Shown here: one piece after another, positions 14,144-18,770 of the stretch | How positions within the stretch are numbered: position 1 is the first letter of the stretch | Layout of the letters: each line of letters starts with the position of its first letter | From: JBDTRY01 sp039931435 | GTDB taxonomy: Bacteria > Acidobacteriota > Thermoanaerobaculia > Gp7-AA8 | Assembly (NCBI GenBank): GCA_039931435.1 | Contig: JBDTRY010000055.1 | Location: 1-18,770 of the forward strand | DNA length: 18,770 bases | Direction: 5' to 3' | Translations under genes and position numbers: made by a program | The notes under the pieces: model-generated | What the model was told of the DNA's origin: nothing | Databases searched by the model: none | The model's input: only the letters and a program-made list of their open reading frames with translations

Positions 14144-15375
14144 CTGTGACGGGCACCACTGCGGTATGCCGGTCCTGCGGCGGCGCAATCTTCATCGTGC
14201 TCTCGCTCGGTTCCACGCCTCTGGCCAACCGTCTGCTCACGCGCGAGCAGCTCGACCAGCCTGAGCCGCGCTACCCGCTGGACCTGGCGTTCTGCCCGGC
14301 CTGCACGCTCGTTCAGATCACGGAGACGGTTCCACCCGAGGAACTGTTCAGTGAGTACGTCTACTTCTCGTCGTATTCCGACACCGCGCTCGAAAACGCG
14401 CGCACCATCGTGGAAAGAATGGTCGGGCAAAGGAGCCTCGGAGCGAACGACCTGGTGCTCGAGATTGCGAGCAATGACGGATACCTCCTCCAGTATTACC
14501 TCGAGCGCGGAGTGCCGGTGCTGGGGATCGAGCCGGCGGCGAACATTGCGGCCGTGGCAAGGTCGCGCGGTATTGACACCACCTCCGAATTCTTTGGCGC
14601 CGGATTGGCGCGACGGCTCGCCGACGGGGGGATTCGGCCAAGCGTACTTCACGCCAACAACGTCCTGGCACACGTCGCCGATCTGAATGGCGTGGTCGGC
14701 GGGATCGCCATCATTCTCTCGGATGACGGAATGGCGGTGATCGAGGTGCCTTACCTGCTCGATCTCATCGACCGCTGTGAGTTCGATACGATTTATCATG
14801 AGCATCTTTGCTATTTCTCGGTGACGTCACTCCGCCTTCTTCTCGAGCGGCACGGTCTGGTCATCGCCGACGTGGAACGGATCCCCATTCACGGCGGTTC
14901 TCTACGGCTCTTCGTGGGTCATGCCGGGAGGGTGAGCGCAGGCGAACGGGTCGAGGCGCAGCTCGAAGAGGAAAGGCGGTGGGGCGTGAATTCTGTGGAG
15001 ACGTACCAAACCTTCGGCGCGTCGGTGAAGGGGCTGGGGGAGAGGCTGCGCGCACTTCTCACCGAGCTGAAGTCATCGGGCGTGCAGATCGCTGCATACG
15101 GGGCTTCGGCCAAGGGAAGCACCCTCCTGAACGTACTGGGTATTGACGGTACGACGCTCGATTTTGTCGTGGACAGGAGCGTGGCAAAGCAGGGAAAGTT
15201 CACGCCGGGGACCCATCTCCCCATCTATCCGCCCGGGCGACTGCTGGATGAGTCTCCCGATTTCGTGCTGCTTCTGACATGGAATTTCGCCGAGGAGATT
15301 CTCCGGCAGCAGGAGGAGTTCCGGCGGCTCGGAGGGAGATTCATCATTCCGGTGCCGGAGCCGATGGTGGTGTGA
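14140..15375 (+). CDS. Sugar C-methyltransferase, TcaB9/KijD1-like
   Basis: A 411-residue three-domain SAM enzyme. The N-terminal zinc domain has C10/C13 and C52/C55 (Methyltransf_13). The SAM domain has LEIASNDGYLL at 107-117. The YHEHLCYFS box (219-227) holds the His/Glu region catalytic in TcaB9 and KijD1. The C-terminal domain (about 310-411, AAYGASAKGSTLL...LTWNFAEEI) is Methyltransf_14. The family methylates a carbon, usually C3, of 4-keto-6-deoxy nucleotide sugars. Between rfbG and rfbC the natural substrate is CDP-4-keto-6-deoxyglucose (inference). The GTG at 14140 gives the GTGA overlap with rfbG; a GTG at 14146 is possible. The frame continues upstream to 14116, but that would overlap rfbG further. 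Confidence 0.9.
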   Translation: MTVTGTTAVCRSCGGAIFIVLSLGSTPLANRLLTREQLDQPEPRYPLDLAFCPACTLVQITETVPPEELFSEYVYFSSYSDTALENARTIVERMVGQRSLGANDLVLEIASNDGYLLQYYLERGVPVLGIEPAANIAAVARSRGIDTTSEFFGAGLARRLADGGIRPSVLHANNVLAHVADLNGVVGGIAIILSDDGMAVIEVPYLLDLIDRCEFDTIYHEHLCYFSVTSLRLLLERHGLVIADVERIPIHGGSLRLFVGHAGRVSAGERVEAQLEEERRWGVNSVETYQTFGASVKGLGERLRALLTELKSSGVQIAAYGASAKGSTLLNVLGIDGTTLDFVVDRSVAKQGKFTPGTHLPIYPPGRLLDESPDFVLLLTWNFAEEILRQQEEFRRLGGRFIIPVPEPMVV

Positions 15376-15920
15376 TGCAGATTCAAGAGACGGAACTGAA
15401 GGGGGTTTTCGTGATCGACATCGAGCCGGCCTCCGACGTGCGCGGGTTCTTCGCCCGCACATGGAATCGGGAGGAGTTCGAGGACATGGGCCTGGTGACC
15501 GACATCGCTCAGTGCAGCGTCTCGTACAACGGGAAGCAGGGAACGCTTCGCGGGCTGCACTACCAGAAGGCGCCGCGGGGAGAGACGAAGATCGTGCGTT
15601 GCACGATGGGTACGATGTTTGACGTCGTTGCCGATCTCCGCGCCGGCTCGCCCACGCGCGGACGCTGGACCGCCATCGAGCTGAGCGCGACGAACCGCCG
15701 CAGCGTTTACATCCCGGAGGGGTGTGCGCACGGGTTTCAGACACTGGAGGATGGGACCGAGGTGTTCTATCAGATCTCTGTGCCCTACAGCGCCGAGCAT
15801 CAGGCGGGCATCCGCTGGGATGACCCTGGGCTGGCAATCAGCTGGCCGGCAGAGAACGCCATCATCTCGGAGAGGGACCGCAATCTGCCGTCTTTAAAGC
15901 CGTCTTTTTTTTCACGCTGA
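15375..15920 (+). CDS. RfbC/RmlC-family 4-keto-sugar epimerase
   Basis: A 181-residue cupin of the dTDP-4-dehydrorhamnose 3,5-epimerase family. By alignment from memory with Salmonella RmlC, the catalytic set is intact: His62 in LRGLHYQ, Lys72 in TKIVR, His119 in GCAHGF, Tyr132 in VFYQIS and Asp168 in SERD. In this operon it probably acts on a CDP-4-keto-6-deoxy sugar. If C3 already carries a methyl branch, only C5 epimerisation is likely (inference), giving an L-configured sugar. The ATG overlaps the methyltransferase stop by one base (TGATG), and length is normal. The tail contains eight Ts at 15905-15912, a possible slippage site, but only three codons before the stop. rmlA, rmlB and rmlD are absent, which argues against dTDP-rhamnose. 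Confidence 0.9.
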   Translation: MQIQETELKGVFVIDIEPASDVRGFFARTWNREEFEDMGLVTDIAQCSVSYNGKQGTLRGLHYQKAPRGETKIVRCTMGTMFDVVADLRAGSPTRGRWTAIELSATNRRSVYIPEGCAHGFQTLEDGTEVFYQISVPYSAEHQAGIRWDDPGLAISWPAENAIISERDRNLPSLKPSFFSR

Positions 15921-15940
15921 TTTGAGGAGGCTCCGTCACG

Positions 15941-16672
15941 ATGCCTGGTGCGACTGACCCTAAAAACGAGGAATTGATCGAGAGAATGTCTTCGGATCCT
16001 GAAATGAAGCAGGTTGCCGATCGATTCGTTATCGAGAGTGCCCGCCATCGGTACTCTTACAATTTCTCCTGGATGGGACGGCCGATCATCCAATATCCGC
16101 AGGACATCGTGGCGTTACAGGAGATCATCTGGAAGACCAGGCCTTCCGCCATCATCGAGACGGGGGTTGCACATGGCGGATCGCTGATCTTCTACGCCTC
16201 CATGCTCGAGCTTTTGAGAGGCGACGGCATCGTGATCGGAATCGACATCGACATTCGGCCTCACAACCGTGTCGAGATAGAATCGCACCCTCTTTCGAAT
16301 AGGATTCGCCTCGTCCTCGGCAGCTCGACGGATGAAATGACACTCAAAAGCGTGCGCGACCGCCTTGAGGAGCGAGGCCCGGTGATGGTGGTGCTGGATT
16401 CCAATCACACAGCGAAACACGTTTTCCGGGAGCTCGAGTTGTACTCGGGCTTCGTAGCTGCGGGGAGCTACCTCGTAGTGCTGGATACGATCGTCGAACG
16501 ATTTCCACCCGACCTCGTCAATGACCGTCCCTGGGAACCCGGTAATAGTCCGATGACCGCGGTTGATCAGTTTCTGATGGAATCCGATCGATTTGAAGTC
16601 GACAACGAATACGATCGAAAACTCTTGATCTCTATGGCGCCGCGCGGCTATCTCCGCTGCGTCAAGAATTAA
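15941..16672 (+). CDS. CmcI-type SAM methyltransferase (cephalosporin hydroxylase family)
   Basis: A 243-residue protein of the CmcI/RhmI family, often annotated cephalosporin hydroxylase but in practice SAM-dependent O-methyltransferases. Seen: IIETGVAHGGSLIFYASML (from about 70), VIGIDIDIRPHNR (about 97-109), VVLDSNHTAKHVFRELELYS (from about 149) and VDQFL. The conserved DS(D/N)H and acidic residues fit metal-assisted methyl transfer. It would methylate a hydroxyl of a sugar, either the CDP-sugar of this operon or a residue in the glycan; which one is unknown. GAGGAGG at 15924-15930 is a strong ribosome site. It starts 20 bp after the RfbC-family gene. By eye it is richer in A/T than the genes before it, hinting at a separate origin. 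Confidence 0.85.
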   Translation: MPGATDPKNEELIERMSSDPEMKQVADRFVIESARHRYSYNFSWMGRPIIQYPQDIVALQEIIWKTRPSAIIETGVAHGGSLIFYASMLELLRGDGIVIGIDIDIRPHNRVEIESHPLSNRIRLVLGSSTDEMTLKSVRDRLEERGPVMVVLDSNHTAKHVFRELELYSGFVAAGSYLVVLDTIVERFPPDLVNDRPWEPGNSPMTAVDQFLMESDRFEVDNEYDRKLLISMAPRGYLRCVKN

Positions 16673-16692
16673 GATGGTTCACGTCTGGGTGA

Positions 16693-16797
16693 CAAAGGCG
16701 AGGCGTACGGCACGCCATCCTCATGAATCCGAACTATCGTGAGGAAAACGTACGAATGACTCGCGAGGCCGGGCTCGATGTGCATTTTCTCGAGTGA
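16693..16797 (+). pseudogene. Possible C-terminal relic of a methyltransferase
   Basis: After a stop at 16690-16692, one frame reads QRRGVRHAILMNPNYREENV, then RMTREAGLDVHFLE and a TGA. The hydrophobic strand, MNPNYREE and a helix with GLDV resemble, from memory, the last about 30 residues of sugar methyltransferases that end ..VMNPxYxxEI..LGxxxE. No start or N-terminal part is present, so it looks like the broken 3' end of a lost gene between the CmcI-type gene and the convergent SDR. A 24-codon ORF from the ATG at 16723 is an alternative. An overlapping 7-bp hairpin (16719-16744, one G-U pair) has no T run. Confidence 0.35.
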
Positions 16798-16819
16798 GAG
16801 CTAGATGTGAGAGTACTCC

Positions 16820-17734
16820 TCAACCCTGGCCTTCCGTCGGTTTCTTAACCTTCCAGGACGCAATTGTTTTCGACAGGCCGGAGGTGAGATCGTGCGCCGG
16901 GATCCATCCCGTCGCTTGCCTCAATCGATCGTTTACACCTACGAGTTTCGGGGCCTCGTGTGCATTGGCTGGCTCCGGAAAGACAATGGGCATGGACTTT
17001 CCGAGTTGCCGTTGAATTTCTTCGACTACGGCCAGGATCGAATGGCCTTGCCCCGTCGAAATGTTGAACGCGCCAGCTTCACTCGCCGTCAGGAGCTTCA
17101 CCAGAGCCTGGGCGCAGTCATCAACAAAAACAAAATCGCGAATGCTGTCCGGGAAGCGGCATTCGACTTCGCGTTGCGCTAACGTTGAACTGATGACGTG
17201 CGGAATCAGCTTCGATGAAGCTTCACCGGGACCATAAATGAAAAATAATCGGCCCCACGCGAGACTGAGCCCACTGGTGTCTGCGTAGGCTCGAAGAAGC
17301 TGGTAGCAGGACAGCTTCGCCCATCCGTAGAGGGTGCCAGGCTCGAGAGGCGTACTTTTTTCTCTCATCACCGGGTAGGTCCAGTCGTATTCAGCGCACG
17401 AGCCTGCGCACACGGCACGTTCGCCGCCACTGTTTCGAAATTCGCGAACCAGCTCAATGGTGGCGGCTACCCAACGAAGATTCTCGTCAGACGTCCAGAA
17501 ACGGCTCGGCTTTGCGAACCAGGCGAGGTGGAGCAAATGCGTTGGCCGGATGCTCCGTATCAGTGCCACACTCTCGGCAGGATTGGTCAGGTCGCATCTG
17601 TGCCAGGTGACGCCGGATCTTTGTTCTGAAGGCCCGTTATGTGCAACTGCATGAACAGTGAATTCGGAGTGTTCCAAGAGGTCGATGACGGCGCGGCCAA
17701 TGAATCCACTCGCTCCTGTTACCAGAACTCGCAC
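16820..17734 (-). CDS. NAD(P)-dependent sugar epimerase/4-ketoreductase (SDR)
   Basis: A 304-residue extended short-chain dehydrogenase. NAD(P)-binding GASGFIG is at 7-13. HLAWFAKP (69-76) replaces the usual HLAA. The catalytic set is Ser112 in GSCAEYDW and Tyr136-Lys140 in YGWAK. RDFVFVDDCAQAL (199-211) is the typical domain hinge. The SCAEYDW...LYGWAK subgroup is frequent among reductases finishing deoxy-sugar pathways, so I infer that it reduces the 4-keto group of the CDP sugar made by 12402-15920. A pure epimerase is also possible. The GTG at 17734 has AGGGAG about 8 bases upstream. It lies opposite to and convergent with the CDP-sugar operon, and its base composition looks less GC-rich than rfbF/rfbG. 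Confidence 0.85.
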   Translation of the reverse strand: MRVLVTGASGFIGRAVIDLLEHSEFTVHAVAHNGPSEQRSGVTWHRCDLTNPAESVALIRSIRPTHLLHLAWFAKPSRFWTSDENLRWVAATIELVREFRNSGGERAVCAGSCAEYDWTYPVMREKSTPLEPGTLYGWAKLSCYQLLRAYADTSGLSLAWGRLFFIYGPGEASSKLIPHVISSTLAQREVECRFPDSIRDFVFVDDCAQALVKLLTASEAGAFNISTGQGHSILAVVEEIQRQLGKSMPIVFPEPANAHEAPKLVGVNDRLRQATGWIPAHDLTSGLSKTIASWKVKKPTEGQG

Positions 17735-17901
17735 TGTTCAGTCTCCCTGACACCTAGCCTCTGAATTATGGACCACTGGCTGGATTCAGATTCCGAGCGA
17801 ACGCCTTCTCCGGCGGGAATGATGCTGATTGAAGAGAAAAACCTGCAGATTGCGACGTCCGACAATCGAATCTCTTGCCATTCTTTCAGAAACCGGCGGC
17901 C
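17735..17901. other. Intergenic gap between two (-) genes
   Basis: No gene is seen in these 167 bp. On the minus strand CATAAT (17765-17770), five of six bases of a -10, lies 30 bases upstream of the GTG at 17734. It could drive the SDR gene separately from the GT2 upstream. No -35 is recognised. Confidence 0.3.
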
Positions 17902-18591
17902 TCATCGAAGCTCGCGGGCCAGCCGCTTCACAAACCTCACGCCCGTCGGAATGCTCGGCGCACCCGTGTCTCCGGCCACGCGTTGTCCTTCGATCGTTGG
18001 GAACTCTACGATCTTCAGACGATGTTTCAGGGCGCGCATGGTCATCTGGTATTCGATCGTGTAGTCCAGTGCGTCGAGCTGCAGCCGCTCCGCCGCCTTG
18101 CGGGTGATAGCCCGATAGCCGTTGATGGAGTCGGTCACGTAGGGTCCCTCTTTTCGGAAGAGCAGATTCGCCATCAGATTGAAGCCGTTGTTCGCCCACT
18201 TCCGAGGCTTGAAAAACTGGTGGTCTTCCTCGTTGATGGCCCCCTTCATCATTCGCGAGGCGATGACGATGTCAGCACCCGTTTCCAGCATGGGCCGGAA
18301 CTTCGTGAGATCAGCGATGGCCTCGTTTCCATCGGGCGAGAAGAAAATCCAGGCATCGCCCGGGGCGTTGGCGAAGGCCTGCTGAAATCCGTCCCCGCGG
18401 CCGCGACGGCTCTGGCCGATCACCTCGATCCCGTGGTTGGCGAAGAACTCGACGGTGCCGTCGGTCGATCCACCGTCCACGGCCACGATTGCGTCGTAGC
18501 CGGCGGCCGGAGAAGGCGCCGGGATCTGCGGGAAGATGATCTCCAGGCAGGGACGTTCGTTTCGCGTGAGGAGCACAAGGGTCAGACGCAT
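17902..18591 (-). CDS. GT2 glycosyltransferase, DPM1-like
   Basis: A 229-residue family 2 glycosyltransferase: LVLLTRNE (5-12), VAVDGGSTDGT (37-47), FFSPDGNEAIAD (63-74, where DGN stands in for DxD), TDSINGYRAI (152-161), then YTIEYQMTMRALKHRLKIVEFPTIEGQR. The last block is the C-terminal signature of polyprenyl-phosphate sugar synthases and related enzymes. No C-terminal membrane anchor is present. The ATG at 18591 begins the family N-terminus. The bases before it on the coding strand are pyrimidine-rich (ccccctcc) with no Shine-Dalgarno sequence, and a -10-like box lies only 8 bases away. This suggests a leaderless mRNA. It faces into the cluster from the right edge, 60 bp from the hairpin repeat. 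Sugar unknown. Confidence 0.88.
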   Translation of the reverse strand: MRLTLVLLTRNERPCLEIIFPQIPAPSPAAGYDAIVAVDGGSTDGTVEFFANHGIEVIGQSRRGRGDGFQQAFANAPGDAWIFFSPDGNEAIADLTKFRPMLETGADIVIASRMMKGAINEEDHQFFKPRKWANNGFNLMANLLFRKEGPYVTDSINGYRAITRKAAERLQLDALDYTIEYQMTMRALKHRLKIVEFPTIEGQRVAGDTGAPSIPTGVRFVKRLARELR

Positions 18592-18599
18592 GGAGGGGG

Positions 18600-18605
18600 A
18601 GTTTA
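18600..18605 (-). promoter_or_regulatory. Candidate -10 box, near-leaderless start
   Basis: On the minus strand this reads TAAACT, four of six bases of TATAAT, 8 bases before the ATG at 18591. That is the same spacing as at the 740 gene. Transcription would start within about three bases of the ATG. No -35 box is convincing. Confidence 0.3.
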
Positions 18606-18651
18606 CCTTGTGGCTGCGAGGTTCGGCAGAGAGAACGGCGTCTCTCCTTGC

Positions 18652-18723
18652 GCGCCCCTCACCCGGCTCGCTTCGCTCGCCACCCTCTCCCCGCGTTGCG
18701 GGGCGAGGGACTGGGCTCTCCGA
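18652..18723. repeat. Hairpin intergenic repeat, right copy
   Basis: A 72-bp copy of 611-683 in the same orientation. The hairpin is at 18683-18709, with the loop shortened to GTT while both stem arms are kept. Degenerate ATTC-rich sequence follows (18729-18756), echoing the ATTCAAC arrays next to the left copy. All genes of the window lie between the two copies. Confidence 0.85.
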
Positions 18724-18770
18724 TCTTTTGAATTCTTCATTCGAAATTCGAAGTTCATCTCGCTCACGTG

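Noticed and set aside
15375..15920. dTDP-rhamnose pathway (rmlC)
   Set aside because: rmlA, rmlB and rmlD are missing, while rfbF, rfbG and a C-methyltransferase directly precede the gene, so a CDP-sugar role fits better.
12402..17734. Classical abequose/paratose/tyvelose pathway
   Set aside because: No RfbH-type PLP/iron-sulfur dehydrase or RfbI reductase is seen in the window, and a C-methyltransferase is present instead.

Overview
The window is a polysaccharide (O-antigen, capsule or exopolysaccharide) biosynthesis locus from a high-GC bacterium. A Wzx-type flippase, CDP-sugar enzymes and many glycosyltransferases point to a Gram-negative-like envelope. Frequent GTG starts, very short leaders and dense intergenic hairpin repeats would fit an Acidobacteriota-like or similar environmental lineage. 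That placement is a guess, because there is no rRNA or other marker gene.

Layout. Positions 1-739 hold no gene I can support and are packed with repeats: diverged direct repeats, a mirrored REP/BIME-like palindrome cluster, ATTCAAC heptamer arrays and a roughly 73-bp hairpin element. An inward-facing (+) unit follows at 740-4204: an ornithine cyclodeaminase/mu-crystallin family protein, a zinc-ribbon methyltransferase with a hydrophobic tail, and a polytopic GT-C-like protein. A (-) GT-C glycosyltransferase (4260-5915) diverges from a (+) unit at 5993-9332 made of a GT2, a DUF2304 membrane protein and two GT4 glycosyltransferases. A (-) pair at 9576-12309 (GT2 and flippase) diverges from the (+) nucleotide-sugar operon at 12402-16672: rfbF, rfbG, a C-methyltransferase, rfbC and a CmcI-type methyltransferase. 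A short coding relic (about 16693-16797) precedes two (-) genes, an SDR-type sugar epimerase/reductase (16820-17734) and a GT2 (17902-18591). The window closes with a second copy of the roughly 73-bp hairpin element.

How the genes fit together (inference from families). RfbF and RfbG would make CDP-4-keto-6-deoxyglucose. The TcaB9/KijD1-like enzyme would add a methyl branch, the RfbC homologue would epimerise, and the SDR would reduce the 4-keto group. This would give a CDP-linked, C-methyl-branched 6-deoxyhexose. RfbH, needed for 3,6-dideoxyhexoses and yersiniose, is not in the window. Cytosolic GT2/GT4 enzymes would assemble a lipid-linked oligosaccharide, the flippase would export it, and the GT-C proteins would act on the periplasmic side with polyprenyl-phosphate sugars. 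I recognise no initiating phosphosugar transferase and no certain Wzy or Wzz.

The least ordinary features are the repeat architecture at the edges, the predicted branched CDP-sugar pathway, and -10-like boxes only 8-12 bases from the start codons of several first genes.
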